Source of the DNA: Pseudomonadota bacterium
Lineage (GTDB): Bacteria > Pseudomonadota > Alphaproteobacteria > Rhodobacterales > Rhodobacteraceae
Direction: 5' to 3'
Assembly (NCBI GenBank): GCA_020161615.1
Contig: JAIUPD010000002.1
Span: forward strand, 62,001 to 126,000
DNA length: 64,000 nt
Made by a program: the position numbers and the translations under genes. The notes beneath the pieces are model-generated. The model had not been told where the DNA came from. It did not search any database and worked only from the letters and a program-made list of their open reading frames with translations. This document shows, one piece after another, positions 24,776-34,169 of this stretch. The first letter of the stretch is position 1; each line of letters begins with the position of its first letter.

Positions 24776-25881
24776 CGCATCCCCCCGTTCAGCCTGAGCC
24801 AGTCGCAGATCGCCTCGGTCACGGCCAAAGTGGCCTCGGACCCGTCGGTCGCCAGCGACCAGGCCCTGAGCGCGGCATCGGCCCCCGCCTCGGGCGAGAG
24901 CAGCGCGCTGACCGCGGGGCCGAGGTCCGAGGGGCCGTTGATCTGCCGCCCGCCTCCCTGCACGCGCAGCTGGTCCATGAAGCGCCCCTCGTCGCCCTCG
25001 GCATGCGGGCCGAAGACCAGCGCCGAACCCAGCGCCGCCGGGATCACCGGCGAAGGGATCGGCGCCCCCGCGGTCAGCGATCCGCCGAGGAAGGTGACGG
25101 GCGCCAGCCGCAGGAAGAGGCCCGGATCGTCGCCCGCATCGGCGACATAGACCTGCGTCGTCTCGTCGATCTCCTCGTCGGCCGACCGGCGGGCGCAGAC
25201 GAACCCCACCTCGGCGGCGCGGCCGGCCAGCGTGGCGCCCCCGGCGGGGTCGCGGGGCTGGGCGATCATCAGCAGGCGATGGGCCCGGCGCAAGGCGTGG
25301 GAATGGGCGAGGAAGGCGGCGTCAGCTTCGGCCTCGGGCAGGTCATGGGCCAGCCAGACCGGGCGCGCGCCGATCGACTGGCGCATCGCGTCCAGTTCCT
25401 GGATGTTGCAGCCGGGCACCGGGGCGTGGCGCGCCAGCCGCCCGGTCGCCAGGACCGGCACCGCGTCCCTGACCTGACGGCGCAGCGCGGTGGCGGCGGC
25501 TTCGTCCCGGGCGTGGATCTGCTGGAAGCGGGCGAGCTGGCCGCGCGGTTGCACCGGAAACAACCGCCAGCCGCCGCGCGCGCTGGGGGGGGCGGCCTCG
25601 ATCAGCATCAGCGCGATGTTGCGGGCCCGGGCGCGGTCCATCAGCGCGGCGGGCAGCGCGGCGCCGGCCAGCACCAGCAACCGGGTCGGGAAACGGTCGA
25701 AAGCGGCATCGATGGCGCGCAGATCCTCGCCCGGGCCGGGCGCCGCGGCATCGCCGGTGACCGAGGTCGGCGGCGCCTCGGCCCGCTCGGCCAGATGCCC
25801 GGCCAGCACCCGCAGCGCCGGGGCCAGCGCCGGGTCGGTGGCGTGCAGCCAGACCCCGCGGGCGGGTGTCGCGGCGGGCAT
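24772..25881 (-). CDS. waaA: Kdo transferase-like protein (3-deoxy-D-manno-octulosonic acid transferase)
   Basis: I read this 369-residue protein as a WaaA/KdtA-like glycosyltransferase that would add Kdo to lipid IVA. The C-terminal half keeps WaaA-like features: [27 protein letters not shown] and [13 protein letters not shown] resemble the nucleotide-sugar-binding region (GDxxGEMxxFYRxA and the G.H.xEP site). The N-terminal half is poorly conserved, and the protein is about 50 residues shorter than E. coli WaaA (425). The start was chosen at ATG 25881, sharing one base with the upstream stop; the long upstream frame lies inside the phosphatase gene. Coupling to lpxK supports the assignment. 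Confidence 0.72.
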   Translation of the reverse strand: MPAATPARGVWLHATDPALAPALRVLAGHLAERAEAPPTSVTGDAAAPGPGEDLRAIDAAFDRFPTRLLVLAGAALPAALMDRARARNIALMLIEAAPPSARGGWRLFPVQPRGQLARFQQIHARDEAAATALRRQVRDAVPVLATGRLARHAPVPGCNIQELDAMRQSIGARPVWLAHDLPEAEADAAFLAHSHALRRAHRLLMIAQPRDPAGGATLAGRAAEVGFVCARRSADEEIDETTQVYVADAGDDPGLFLRLAPVTFLGGSLTAGAPIPSPVIPAALGSALVFGPHAEGDEGRFMDQLRVQGGGRQINGPSDLGPAVSALLSPEAGADAALRAWSLATDGSEATLAVTEAICDWLRLNGGMR

Positions 25882-26687
25882 CAGGCGGCCTTTCCGGTCA
25901 GGCCCGCCATCAGCGCCGCATGCAGCGCAGGGCCCGCGGCGACCACGCCGGGGTTGCGGGCCTCGGCCCGGTTGAAGCGCAGCGGATGGCCGTGGCGGTC
26001 GGTGACGCGGGCGCCCGCCTCGGCGGCGATGAGCGCCGCGCCGGCGATGTCCCAATCCCAGGAATCGCGGATCGTCAGCATGGAATCGAAGCGGCCTTCG
26101 CCCACCAGCGACAGCCGCCAGGCCAGCGAGGGCCGGAACTCGCGCTTGACCGGCGGCACGCCCCCCGGCCAATGCACCGGGTCGAGCGCCGGGCGCGCCA
26201 CCAGCATCGTTGCCCCCTGTGGCCCGGCGGGCTGGGTGGCGGCGATAGGTTTGCCGTTGAGCGTGGCCCCCCCGCCCAGCACCGCGGCATAGGTCAGATT
26301 CAGCATCGGCAGATGCACCACCGCCGCCACGGGCCGCCCCCGCTCGGTCACCGCCAGCGCATGAGCGAAGCCCGGCTGGCGGTCGATGAAGGCGCGGGTG
26401 CCGTCGATCGGATCGATGACGAAGCAACGCTCGTGGTTCAGCCGGGCCAGGTTGCCCAGCGGGTTGCTCTCCTCGGACAGCCAGCCATAGCCGGGCCGGG
26501 CCCTGCCCAGCATCCTGTGCAGATGCTCGTTCACCGCAAGGTCGGCCTCGGTGACCGGGCCTTGTCCGTCGCCCTTGTCCCAGACCTTGGCCTCGCCGTC
26601 GAAATAGCGGCGCGCGATGGCGCCGGCCGCCTCGGCGGCCTCGGTCAGCAGATGCAGATCGGCCAGATCGCCGTCACGCGCCGGCAA
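25881..26687 (-). CDS. Inositol monophosphatase-family protein (CysQ-like)
   Basis: The 268-residue member of the FIG/inositol monophosphatase superfamily has the metal sites WLSEESN (about 69-75), DPIDGTRAFI (about 91-100) and WDWDIAGAALIAAEAGA (about 208-224). These bind two or three magnesium ions for phosphate-ester hydrolysis. The GTRAFI form of the motif is common in 3'(2'),5'-bisphosphate nucleotidases (CysQ) and in histidinol-phosphatase-like members, so the substrate remains open. It overlaps the pmbA-like gene by 14 bp upstream and shares one base with the waaA-like gene downstream. Confidence 0.85.
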   Translation of the reverse strand: MPARDGDLADLHLLTEAAEAAGAIARRYFDGEAKVWDKGDGQGPVTEADLAVNEHLHRMLGRARPGYGWLSEESNPLGNLARLNHERCFVIDPIDGTRAFIDRQPGFAHALAVTERGRPVAAVVHLPMLNLTYAAVLGGGATLNGKPIAATQPAGPQGATMLVARPALDPVHWPGGVPPVKREFRPSLAWRLSLVGEGRFDSMLTIRDSWDWDIAGAALIAAEAGARVTDRHGHPLRFNRAEARNPGVVAAGPALHAALMAGLTGKAA

Positions 26688-28011
26688 TCGTCAGGCCCTC
26701 GACCAGAAGCGACGGCACCTGCGTGGAAAGATGCGCGCGCGCGTCATTGGCCGCCGTCATCCGCATCAGCATGTCGCGCAGATTGCCGGCGATGGTGCAT
26801 TCGTTGACCGGATAGGCGATTTCGCCGTTCTCGATCCAGAAGCCCGAGGCGCCGCGCGAATAATCCCCGGTCGTCGGGTTGATGGTCGAGCCGATCAGCG
26901 AGGTGACCAGAAGCCCCGTCCCCATTCCGGCGATCAGATCGGCGCGGCTGGCCGTCCCCTGGCTGAGCGCCAGGTTCGACAGGCTGGGCGAGGGCGGGGC
27001 CGAGGGGCCGCGCGCGGCATTGGCCGTGCTGGCTAGGCCCAGCTTGCGGGCGGTGGCGAGGTCCAGCACCCAGCCTTGCAGCACTCCGTCCTCGACCCAG
27101 AGGCGGCGGGTGGTGGCCAGCCCCTCGGCATCGAAAGGCCGGGTGCCGGCGATGCGGCGGCGAAGCGGGTCTTCGGTCAGGGTGAAGCCCCGGGGCAGCA
27201 CCGGCTGGCCCAGCGCATCGCGCAGCCAACTGGCGCCGCGGCTGATGGCGGTGCCGTTGATGGCCGAGGTCAGATGCCCGATCAGCGACGAGGCCACGCG
27301 CTCGTCATAAAGCACCGGAAAGGCGCCAGACGGCGGCTTGCGGCTGCCCTTGCGGGCGGCGGCGCGTTGGCCGGCCTCGGTGCCGATGGCCTCGGGGCTG
27401 GGCAGGTCGGCCTGGAAGATGCGGCTTTCGCTGGACCAGTCGCGCTCCATCCCCGTGCCTTCGCCGGTGATGGCGACGCAGGAGGTGTTGCGCGTGGTCC
27501 GCTGATAACCGCCCGCGAACCCGTTCGTCGCGGCCAGATGGATCGTGCGGCGCGAATAGCTGGCGCCCGATTGGTCGATCTGGGTGATGCCGGGCACGGC
27601 GCGCGCCGCAGCCTCGGCCCGGCGGGCGTCGTCTTCCAGCTGGGCGGGTTCGGGCTCGGCCGAGGGATCGAACAGCTCCAGCCCCTCGCCATCGCGCCGG
27701 GCGCTCAGCTGCCCGGGGTCGGCGAGGCCGGCGAAGGGATCCTCGGGCGCCTCGCGGGCCATGGCGACGGCGCGTTCGGCCATCATCGCCAGCGTCTCGG
27801 GCTTGGAGTCCGAGGACGACACGCAGGCCTGCCGACGACCGATCAGCACCCGCAGGCCCAGGTCCAGCCCCTCGGCCCGTTCGGCATGTTCCAGCCGCCC
27901 CTCGCGCACGTCGATGGACAGCGCCGTGCCTTCGATCACCAGCGCGTCGGCGGCATCGGCCCCGGCCTTCCGGACGGCATCGAGAAGGGCTTGGGCGAGG
28001 TCTTGGGTCAT
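26674..28011 (-). CDS. pmbA: TldD/PmbA-family metalloprotease-like protein (TldE)
   Basis: PmbA (TldE) forms a heterodimer with TldD that degrades small peptides and processes microcin B17 and CcdA. The 445-residue protein has the N-terminal LEHAERAEGLDLGLRVLIG region, the central THxxxxN-like region around TASRADLIAGMGTGLLVTSLIGS (partly), and the C-terminal NPTTGDYSRGASGFWIENGE typical of the family. The HExxxH zinc motif is absent, as expected for PmbA rather than TldD. I chose ATG 28011 over a longer in-frame start. It leads the cluster pmbA-like, cysQ-like, waaA-like, lpxK. No tldD partner lies in the window. Confidence 0.9.
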   Translation of the reverse strand: MTQDLAQALLDAVRKAGADAADALVIEGTALSIDVREGRLEHAERAEGLDLGLRVLIGRRQACVSSSDSKPETLAMMAERAVAMAREAPEDPFAGLADPGQLSARRDGEGLELFDPSAEPEPAQLEDDARRAEAAARAVPGITQIDQSGASYSRRTIHLAATNGFAGGYQRTTRNTSCVAITGEGTGMERDWSSESRIFQADLPSPEAIGTEAGQRAAARKGSRKPPSGAFPVLYDERVASSLIGHLTSAINGTAISRGASWLRDALGQPVLPRGFTLTEDPLRRRIAGTRPFDAEGLATTRRLWVEDGVLQGWVLDLATARKLGLASTANAARGPSAPPSPSLSNLALSQGTASRADLIAGMGTGLLVTSLIGSTINPTTGDYSRGASGFWIENGEIAYPVNECTIAGNLRDMLMRMTAANDARAHLSTQVPSLLVEGLTIAGA

Positions 28012-28095
28012 GGTGCGGCCTGTCAATCTGGTTCCCGCAGGCTTAGCGCTTGGGCGGGACAAAGGAAACCCGGCTGCGCAGAACAGACCAGCAGT

Positions 28096-28119
28096 CCGGT
28101 CAGGGGCCCGCCTGACCGG
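28096..28119 (-). terminator. Hairpin downstream of the small secreted-protein gene
   Basis: CCGGTCAGG (28096-28104) and CCTGACCGG (28111-28119) form a perfect 9 bp stem with a 6-base loop between the gene at 28147-28542 and pmbA. No U-tract follows, so it may be a pause or partial terminator. Confidence 0.5.
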
Positions 28120-28146
28120 GCGGCCCCGCCATGCCGCAGCCCCGGC

Positions 28147-28542
28147 CTATCCCTGGGCGAAGTCGCACTCGCATTCGCCCGCCACATCGGGGCCGATGCA
28201 GGTGACCGGCACCCGGGCAGGCGTGGGAACGCCCGGAATACGCACCTCGACCTCGGACGGGCAGGTGCGGCCGCGCGACTCGATCCAGCATTCCAGGCCC
28301 GGCAGCCCCCGGTTCTCGCAGACGAGCACCTCGGAATCCTGCGCGGGAACCTTGAAATAGGGAATCGCCTCGTTCAGCAGCGGCGACAGCGGCCCGCGAC
28401 GCACCGCTGCTTGGCGGATGCCAGCCCAATGCCGTTCGCTCAGCGTTGCGATGCGCCGCCATTCGGCCTGCGCGGGAAGCGGGGTCAGGAGGGGACAGAG
28501 AACAGCAATGACCGCACAGAGGCGGGAAGCAGGGCGCAGCAT
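28147..28542 (-). CDS. Small secreted Cys-rich protein, function unknown
   Basis: The 131-residue protein starts MLRPASRLCAVIAVLCPLL, a signal peptide with a likely cleavage after PAQA. The mature part contains six cysteines (CENRGLPGLECW, RTCPSE, VTCIGPDVAGECECD), probably disulfide-bonded in the periplasm. I chose ATG 28542 because it gives a clean signal peptide and AAGGA upstream. The frame continues further upstream without protein-like content. It lies alone between cobQ and the pmbA group, on the same strand. I do not recognise the family. Confidence 0.72.
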   Translation of the reverse strand: MLRPASRLCAVIAVLCPLLTPLPAQAEWRRIATLSERHWAGIRQAAVRRGPLSPLLNEAIPYFKVPAQDSEVLVCENRGLPGLECWIESRGRTCPSEVEVRIPGVPTPARVPVTCIGPDVAGECECDFAQG

Positions 28543-28622
28543 GAGAAATCCTTTCGTCAAATGCCGAAAGGCTACGCCCACCCCTGCGCCGGGGTCAATC
28601 GAATGCATAGGGGCCGCGCCCC

Positions 28623-30092
28623 TCAGACTCCGGCCCGGGCGATGCGCAGCAGGGCGTCGCAATCGGCATGGGCTTGCAAGTGATCGGCCAGCGCTTCCAG
28701 CGCATCCTCGACCCCCTGCGCATAGGACGCATTCCCGGTCGTCGCGCCGAGGCCCTGGAGAAAGGCATGGCGGAACCCGTCCGCGCCGAAAAGGCCGTGC
28801 AGGTAGCTGCCCATCACCCGCCCATCGGCGCGGATCGCGCCTTCGGGCTGGCCTGCGACGGTGAAGAGGGGCCGCGCGCGGTCCGGCCCCTCGGTCCGGC
28901 CGATGTGGATCTCATAGCCCTGCGCCGCCTCGCCCGAGGCCGCGTGCACCGCCTCGGTCAGCGTCACGCGCTTTTCGGGGGTCATCACCGTGTCCACGTC
29001 CAGCAGGCCGAGGCCCGGGACCGAGCCCGGCGCGCCCTCGATCCCGTCAGGGTCGGCGATGCTGCGGCCCAGCATCTGATAGCCGCCGCAGAGGCCGAGG
29101 ACCTTGGCTCCCCGCCGGAGCGCCGCCTGAAGGTCGATGTCCCAGCCCTGCGCCCGGAAATGGGCGAGGTCGGCGATGGTGGATTTAGAGCCGGGGATCA
29201 GGATCAGATCGGCCTCGACCGGCAGGGGCAGGCCGGGGGCGATCACCTCGACGCTGACGCCGGGCTCGGCCATCAGCGGGTCCAGATCGTCGAAATTGGC
29301 GATGCGGTTCAACTGCGGCACGACGATGCGGAACCCGGCGCCCGCGCTTTTGCGACGCAGGTCGGCGGCATCCTCGGCCGGCAGGCGGTGGGCATCCGCG
29401 AACCACGGCAGGACGCCCAGACCCTGCCAGCCGGTGCGCTCGGCAATCATCCGGTAACCATCGTCGAAGAGCCGGGGATCGCCCCGGAACTTGTTGATGA
29501 GGAAGCCCTTGATGAGGGCATTGTCGGCCGCGTCCAGCACCGCCTGCGTGCCGATTATCTGGGCGATCACCCCGCCCCGGTCGATGTCACCCGCCAGCAC
29601 GACAGGCACCCGCGCCGCCTGCGCGAAGCCCATATTGGCGATGTCGCCCGCGCGCAGATTGACCTCGGCCGGGCTGCCCGCGCCCTCGACGATGACCAGA
29701 TCGGCCTCGGCCTTCAGCCGGGCGAAACTGTCCAGCACGGCGGGCATGAGCTGCGGTTTCAGCGCCGCATACTCCCGCGCCTTGCAGGTGGCGAAACGCT
29801 TGCCCTGCACGATGACCTGCGCCCCGATCTCGGATTCGGGCTTCAGCAGGATCGGATTCATATGGACCGAAGGTGCCACCCCGCAAGCCATGGCCTGCAG
29901 CGCCTGGGCGCGGCCGATCTCGGCCCCCTCCGGGGTGACGGCGGCGTTGTTCGACATGTTCTGCGGCTTGAAGGGCCGCACGCGCAGCCCCTGGCGGGCG
30001 AAGACCCGCGCGAAGCCCGCCACCAGCAGCGACTTGCCCACATTCGAGCCCGCACCCTGAATCATCACTGTGGCCGTGCTTGTGGCCGTCAT
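28623..30092 (-). CDS. cobQ: Cobyric acid synthase CobQ
   Basis: CobQ amidates the b, d, e and g side chains of adenosylcobyrinic acid a,c-diamide, using glutamine and ATP in four steps. The 489-residue enzyme has an N-terminal P-loop synthetase domain ([21 protein letters not shown], shown in part; [13 protein letters not shown]) and a C-terminal class I-like glutamine amidotransferase domain with LCGGYQMLG carrying the nucleophile Cys. The His partner is in [11 protein letters not shown] chose ATG 30092, where the P-loop begins about 10 residues in. It stands apart from any other cobalamin gene in the window, and I see no cobalamin riboswitch upstream. Its spacer carries a dispersed repeat. 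Confidence 0.93.
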   Translation of the reverse strand: MTATSTATVMIQGAGSNVGKSLLVAGFARVFARQGLRVRPFKPQNMSNNAAVTPEGAEIGRAQALQAMACGVAPSVHMNPILLKPESEIGAQVIVQGKRFATCKAREYAALKPQLMPAVLDSFARLKAEADLVIVEGAGSPAEVNLRAGDIANMGFAQAARVPVVLAGDIDRGGVIAQIIGTQAVLDAADNALIKGFLINKFRGDPRLFDDGYRMIAERTGWQGLGVLPWFADAHRLPAEDAADLRRKSAGAGFRIVVPQLNRIANFDDLDPLMAEPGVSVEVIAPGLPLPVEADLILIPGSKSTIADLAHFRAQGWDIDLQAALRRGAKVLGLCGGYQMLGRSIADPDGIEGAPGSVPGLGLLDVDTVMTPEKRVTLTEAVHAASGEAAQGYEIHIGRTEGPDRARPLFTVAGQPEGAIRADGRVMGSYLHGLFGADGFRHAFLQGLGATTGNASYAQGVEDALEALADHLQAHADCDALLRIARAGV

Positions 30093-30138
30093 CCGCCTCA
30101 CCCTTAGCTTGGTCCCCGTGTTAGCGCGGGGAAAGGGA

Positions 30139-30206
30139 GGGGGGCTAGCCCCCCTCTGCGCGTGCCGCGCATTCACCCCCCAGGATATTTCCGGCGCAAA
30201 GAAGGG
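30139..30206 (-). repeat. Hairpin plus dispersed-repeat core between cobQ and the hydratase gene
   Basis: The perfect palindrome GGGGGGCTAGCCCCCC (30139-30154) lies upstream of the core AGGATATTTCCGGCGCAAAGAAGG at 30182-30206 (central variant bases differ from other copies). It fills the spacer between the hydratase stop at 30208 and the cobQ start at 30092. It probably ends the extended bhc transcript before cobQ. Confidence 0.65.
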
Positions 30207-30207
30207 G

Positions 30208-30975
30208 TCAGGTCAGGGCGAGGGTCAGCGGCGGCAGGTCGGCGCCTGCCATGCGGGTGGTCCAGCTCTGGCCGGGGGCGATGGGCAAGGCGCGGGTCAG
30301 CGTGCCGGTCGAGACGATCCAACCCGCAGGCAGACGCTCCGCGCCCCGCTGCGCCACCAAATCGGCCAGCGCGGCCAGCGGGCCGCCGCCCAGGACGTTG
30401 CGGGAATGGCCGCGGTCCATGGCCACCCCGTCGCAGAGGAGCGTGACCTCAAGATGGGCGAGCGCGTCGAGGAGCGCTTGTGTCGCGGGAAGGAAGTCGC
30501 CGGTGACGAGGGCGCCGTGCAAAGCGCCGGCCGCCACCGTGTCGGGCGCGCGGAAGCGCCAGCCGGGGAAGGGGGATTGGACAATCTCGAACCCGCGCGC
30601 GACTTCGGCAACGCAGGCTTTCAGCGCCTCCGGTCCCATGCCGGGCGCGGGCGAGGCGCCGAGCTTCAGCACGATCTCGGGCTCGATCCGCGGTTCGAGG
30701 AACGGGGCGAGGCGCAGGGGGCCTTCCTGCCAGGTCGTGTCGAAGACGGGGCCGTGGATCGGGGCGTGGACGTTGTATTCGTCCCAGATCGTGGTGTTGG
30801 TGAATCCAGTCTTTACGCCGACCACCCGGGCGCCGCGCCGGAGCCGCGTAGCGGTCAGCAGCGCCTGCGCCTCATAGGCGCGGCGCAGGTCGAAGCCCGG
30901 ATCCGAGTTGGTGATCGGCGCCATCGGCAGGCCGTGGTCGAGGGCGTGCAGGATCGCGTCGGCCACGGTGATCAT
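30208..30975 (-). CDS. 2-keto-4-pentenoate hydratase / FAH-superfamily protein
   Basis: The 255-residue protein has the fold shared by 2-keto-4-pentenoate hydratase (MhpD) and oxalocrotonate decarboxylase. [21 protein letters not shown] (with the metal-binding Glu pair) and the late [16 protein letters not shown] and LVTGDFLP segments are typical of that branch. The start at ATG 30975 overlaps the stop of the GAPDH-family gene by four bases. It is the last gene of the extended bhc operon. A metal-dependent hydratase or decarboxylase of a 2-oxo acid is likely; no link to glyoxylate metabolism is obvious from the sequence alone. Confidence 0.82.
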   Translation of the reverse strand: MITVADAILHALDHGLPMAPITNSDPGFDLRRAYEAQALLTATRLRRGARVVGVKTGFTNTTIWDEYNVHAPIHGPVFDTTWQEGPLRLAPFLEPRIEPEIVLKLGASPAPGMGPEALKACVAEVARGFEIVQSPFPGWRFRAPDTVAAGALHGALVTGDFLPATQALLDALAHLEVTLLCDGVAMDRGHSRNVLGGGPLAALADLVAQRGAERLPAGWIVSTGTLTRALPIAPGQSWTTRMAGADLPPLTLALT

Positions 30976-31949
30976 CGCGCACCCATCCTGAGCGCCATGT
31001 CCAGCATCCGGCAGGAAAATCCCCATTCGTTGTCGTACCAGCCGAAGACCCGGATCAGCCCGGCGCCGCTGACCCGGGTTTCCGGGAGGGCCATGACGAT
31101 CGATTCGGGCCGCGCGCGCAGGTCCGAGGACACGAGCGGTTTCGCGGTCCAGCCGATGACGCCGCCCGCGCCTTGCAGGACGGCGTTCACCGCTTCGACC
31201 CCGGCCCGCTGTTTCGGCACGACGCAGAGATCCACCGCCGAGACGCTGGCCGTGGGCACCCGCACCGCGGCGCATTCGATGATCCCTGCCAGCCCGGGCA
31301 GCACCCGGTCCAGCAAGCGCCCGGCGCTGGTGGTCGTCGGCACCATCGACAGAGCGGCCGCGCGGTTGCGCGCGGGGTCCGTGGAGCGCGGCGCATCCAC
31401 CGTCGGCTGCGAGCCGGTGTAGCAATGGATCGTCGTCATCCAGCCGGCGCTGATGCCGAACGCCTCGTCCAGCACGCGGGCCAGCGGTGCCAGCGCGTTG
31501 GTGGTGCAGGACGCGTTGGAAACGACCCGCATCGCCGGGGTGAGCAGCGCGTCATTGGCCCCCAGCACCAGCGTCACATCCGCCGCATCCGAGGGGCCCG
31601 AGATCAGCACCCGCGCCGCGCCGGCCCTGAGGCCGGCTTCGGCCACCGCCCGCGACTCGGCCTTGCCGGTGCATTCCATCACCAGATCGACGCCCGACAG
31701 GTCCAGCGTGCCGATGTCCGAAACCCGGGTCAGCGGCAGGCCGCGGCCCTGGACAATCAGCGTCCCGCCCTCCAGCGAGACACCCTCCAAGGGTCCGAAA
31801 ACGCTGTCGTATTCCAGCAGATAGGCGCAGGTCTCGGCGGGCGCGATATCGTTGATCGCGACGATCTCGACCCCCGGCCAGCCGCCCTTGAGCCAGGCCC
31901 TGAGCACCGTCCGCCCGATCCGTCCGAAGCCGTTGATCATCACCTGCAT
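30972..31949 (-). CDS. Glyceraldehyde-3-phosphate dehydrogenase-family protein
   Basis: The 325-residue protein has all GAPDH landmarks: the NAD loop INGFGRIGR (residues 5-13), INDIAP with the Asp that selects NAD, the catalytic Cys in SNASCTTNALAPLA, the His of TTIHCYTGSQPTVD, and WYDNEWGFSCRM near the C-terminus. Compared with glycolytic GAPDH, the usual R-rich stretch before IIPTTTGA is RNRAAALSMVPTTTSA, and the protein is slightly shorter. ATG 31949 starts 44 bases after the bhcD stop, so it belongs to the bhc transcript. It may be a GAPDH paralogue for gluconeogenesis from C2 compounds, or may oxidise another aldehyde such as erythrose 4-phosphate. Confidence 0.85.
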   Translation of the reverse strand: MQVMINGFGRIGRTVLRAWLKGGWPGVEIVAINDIAPAETCAYLLEYDSVFGPLEGVSLEGGTLIVQGRGLPLTRVSDIGTLDLSGVDLVMECTGKAESRAVAEAGLRAGAARVLISGPSDAADVTLVLGANDALLTPAMRVVSNASCTTNALAPLARVLDEAFGISAGWMTTIHCYTGSQPTVDAPRSTDPARNRAAALSMVPTTTSAGRLLDRVLPGLAGIIECAAVRVPTASVSAVDLCVVPKQRAGVEAVNAVLQGAGGVIGWTAKPLVSSDLRARPESIVMALPETRVSGAGLIRVFGWYDNEWGFSCRMLDMALRMGAR

Positions 31950-31993
31950 GGCATCCTCCAAAGGCTGAGGCCCCCTTGCTAGGCTTCGTTTGA

Positions 31994-32947
31994 TCAAATC
32001 TCAACCGGGATTGCGAGGCCCCGGTCCCGCGCCAGCGAAAGCACCCGGGCAGCGACGGCGATATCCTGCAGGCCGATGCCGGTGCCATCGTAAAGGGTGA
32101 TCTGATCGGCCGACTCGCGCCCCGGGGCATCGCCCGCGAGGACCGCGCCCAGGGGCGTGATCCGCGCCGGGTCCAGCAAGCCCTGCGCCACCGCGTGCTG
32201 CGCCTCGCCCAGGGTCGCGGCTTGCGCCACTTCGTCGGTGAAGACCCGGGTACGGGCGACGAGCCGGGGCTCGACCTCCTGCTTGCCGATCGTGTCGGTC
32301 CCCATGCAGGCCAGATGCGTGCCCGGCGCGACATGCTCGATGCCCAGCGTCCAGGTTGTCGAGGAGGTCACGGTCACGATCACCTCCGCCTCCCGCAGCC
32401 GCTCTGGCGGCACCGCCTCGAAGGGCAGGCCCAACTCGGTCGCCACCGCCGCCAGCCCCGCCAGCCGTGCGGGCGTCCGGTTCCAGCCGATCACCCGCTC
32501 GAATGACCGGACCCGGGCCGCGGCGCGCAGCTGGAACGCCGCCTGATGCCCGGCGCCTAGGATCCCCAGCACCCGCGCCTCGGGCCGGGCCAGCGCCTCG
32601 ATCGACACCGCCGCCGCCGCCGCGGTCCGCAGCGCGGTCAGCAGATTGCCGCCGATCATCGCCTCGGGCCGCCCCGTCTGGGGATCGAAGAGCGTCACCA
32701 CCGATTGGTGATTGGTGATCCCCCGTGCCGCGTTGCCGGGGAAATAGCCCCCTGCCTTGACTCCCAGCGCGTCCGGGCCGAGCCCCGACTTGAACCCGTA
32801 CTGCCGCCCGCCGCCCAGGGCCTCGCGCACCACCGGGAAATTCCGCGCCAAGCCTCCGGCCGTCTGCCGGAATACCTCGGCGACAGCATCAAAGGCTTCG
32901 TCCGGCCCGATCAGACCGGCAATCAGCCGCTCAGGAACCACCAGCAT
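31994..32947 (-). CDS. bhcD: Iminosuccinate reductase BhcD (ornithine cyclodeaminase/mu-crystallin family)
   Basis: BhcD is the last enzyme of the beta-hydroxyaspartate cycle: it reduces iminosuccinate to L-aspartate with NAD(P)H. The 317-residue protein is an ornithine cyclodeaminase/mu-crystallin family member with the substrate-side YGFKSG and VKAGGYFPGN segments, the nucleotide-binding GILGAGHQAAFQ, and TSSTTWTLGIEHVAPGTHLACMGTD. By sequence alone it could be an ornithine cyclodeaminase or alanine dehydrogenase. The three other bhc genes upstream and bhcR nearby make BhcD the best call. A hairpin and dispersed repeat separate it from bhcC. Confidence 0.88.
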   Translation of the reverse strand: MLVVPERLIAGLIGPDEAFDAVAEVFRQTAGGLARNFPVVREALGGGRQYGFKSGLGPDALGVKAGGYFPGNAARGITNHQSVVTLFDPQTGRPEAMIGGNLLTALRTAAAAAVSIEALARPEARVLGILGAGHQAAFQLRAAARVRSFERVIGWNRTPARLAGLAAVATELGLPFEAVPPERLREAEVIVTVTSSTTWTLGIEHVAPGTHLACMGTDTIGKQEVEPRLVARTRVFTDEVAQAATLGEAQHAVAQGLLDPARITPLGAVLAGDAPGRESADQITLYDGTGIGLQDIAVAARVLSLARDRGLAIPVEI

Positions 32948-32957
32948 GCCGAACCCT

Positions 32958-33009
32958 CATCATCTTGCTGACAATACTCTCAGGGGGTCCGGGGGCAGAA
33001 TGCCCCCGG
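32958..33009 (-). repeat. Hairpin plus dispersed-repeat core inside the bhc operon (bhcC-bhcD)
   Basis: CCGGGGGCA (32989-32997) and TGCCCCCGG (33001-33009) form a 9 bp stem with a 3-base loop. The AT-rich core CATCTTGCTGACAATACTC lies beside it at 32958-32981. Read on the minus strand, the order is hairpin, then core, as in the other copies. Its position in the operon suggests it tunes bhcD and downstream expression. Confidence 0.65.
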
Positions 33010-33014
33010 CTTCC

Positions 33015-34169
33015 TCACCAGGCCTTGCCGCGGGCCGAGACGGGCCAGACCGCCTCGACCACCCCGTTGCGCAGGCCGACATACCAATCGTGGAGGTTGC
33101 AGGTCGGATCACAATGCCCAGGCACCAGCCGCAGCCGGTCGCCGACCTTCAAGGCGCCCGCAGGATCCTCGACCACCCCATGCTCGTCCGAGCATTTCAC
33201 ATAGCGCACATCGTCGCGGCCGAAGACCACCGGCAGCCCGCTGTCCACCGATTGCGCCTTCAGCCCGGCATCGACCACCGCCCGGTCGGGCTTCACATGA
33301 CTCATGACCGAGGTCAGCAGGAACAGTGCATTCTCCCATTCGCCGCGGTCGATGCGCCGGCCTTCTTCGTCGAGGATCCGCCCGTAATCGGCATCCATAA
33401 AGGCGTAGGAGCCGCATTGCAGCTCGTTATAGACCCCCGAGGCGCTTTCGAAATAATAGCTGCCGGTGCCGCCGCCGCCAACGATGTCGCAATCCAGCCC
33501 CTCGGCCCCCAGCGCCTCGACGGCTTCCCGCACCATCGCCACCGCGACATCCAGCTTGGCCTTGCGGTCGGCGTAGCGGTCGAGGTGCTGCATCGCCCCC
33601 TGATAGGCCTGGAGCCCGGCAAAGCGCAGCCCCGGCGCCGCCGCGATGGCCTTGGCCAGCGTCACCACCTCGGCCGTTGCGGTGACGCCGCAGCGTCCCG
33701 CCCCGCAATCGATCTCGACCAGGCATTCGATCTGCGTCCCGTGGCGCACCGCCGCCGCCGACAGTTCCGCCACATTGGCCAGGTCGTCGACGCAGCAGAT
33801 CACCCGCGCCCCGAGCCTCGGCATCCGCGCCAACCGGTCCACTTTGGCCGCACCCCGCACCTGGTTCGAGACGAGGATATCCTTCACCCCGGCCCGGGCG
33901 AAGACCTCGGCCTCGCTGACCTTCTGGCAGCAGATGCCGCAGGCGCCGCCGATCTCCTCCTGCAGCCGGTAGACATCGACCGACTTGTGCATCTTGCCAT
34001 GCACCCTCAGACGCATCCCATGCGCAGCGGCATAGGCGCCCATCTTGCGCAGGTTGCGCTCCAGCGCGTCCAGATCCAGCACCAGACAGGGCGTCTGGAC
34101 CTCCGCCTCCGGCATCCCCGGCCGTGCGGGGACGTCGAACCCCACCTCCAACCCGTCGAAATCACGCAT
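33015..34169 (-). CDS. bhcC: Beta-hydroxyaspartate aldolase BhcC (D-threonine aldolase-type, PLP)
   Basis: BhcC condenses glycine with glyoxylate to beta-hydroxyaspartate, the carbon-joining step of the cycle. The 384-residue protein belongs to the alanine racemase-like PLP fold of D-threonine/3-hydroxy-D-aspartate aldolases. The PLP Lys lies in RVHGKMHKSVD near residue 57-67. GGGGTGSYYFES binds the cofactor phosphate, and HCDPTCNLHDWYVGLRNG near the C-terminus holds the metal-binding His/Cys pair. ATG 34169 gives an 8 bp overlap with bhcB. The family also includes D-threonine aldolases; the operon context decides. Confidence 0.9.
   Translation of the reverse strand: MRDFDGLEVGFDVPARPGMPEAEVQTPCLVLDLDALERNLRKMGAYAAAHGMRLRVHGKMHKSVDVYRLQEEIGGACGICCQKVSEAEVFARAGVKDILVSNQVRGAAKVDRLARMPRLGARVICCVDDLANVAELSAAAVRHGTQIECLVEIDCGAGRCGVTATAEVVTLAKAIAAAPGLRFAGLQAYQGAMQHLDRYADRKAKLDVAVAMVREAVEALGAEGLDCDIVGGGGTGSYYFESASGVYNELQCGSYAFMDADYGRILDEEGRRIDRGEWENALFLLTSVMSHVKPDRAVVDAGLKAQSVDSGLPVVFGRDDVRYVKCSDEHGVVEDPAGALKVGDRLRLVPGHCDPTCNLHDWYVGLRNGVVEAVWPVSARGKAW

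Noticed and set aside
28012-30200. Cobalamin riboswitch near cobQ
   Set aside because: I see no B12-box-like sequence upstream of cobQ; the spacer holds only the GC palindrome and the dispersed repeat.
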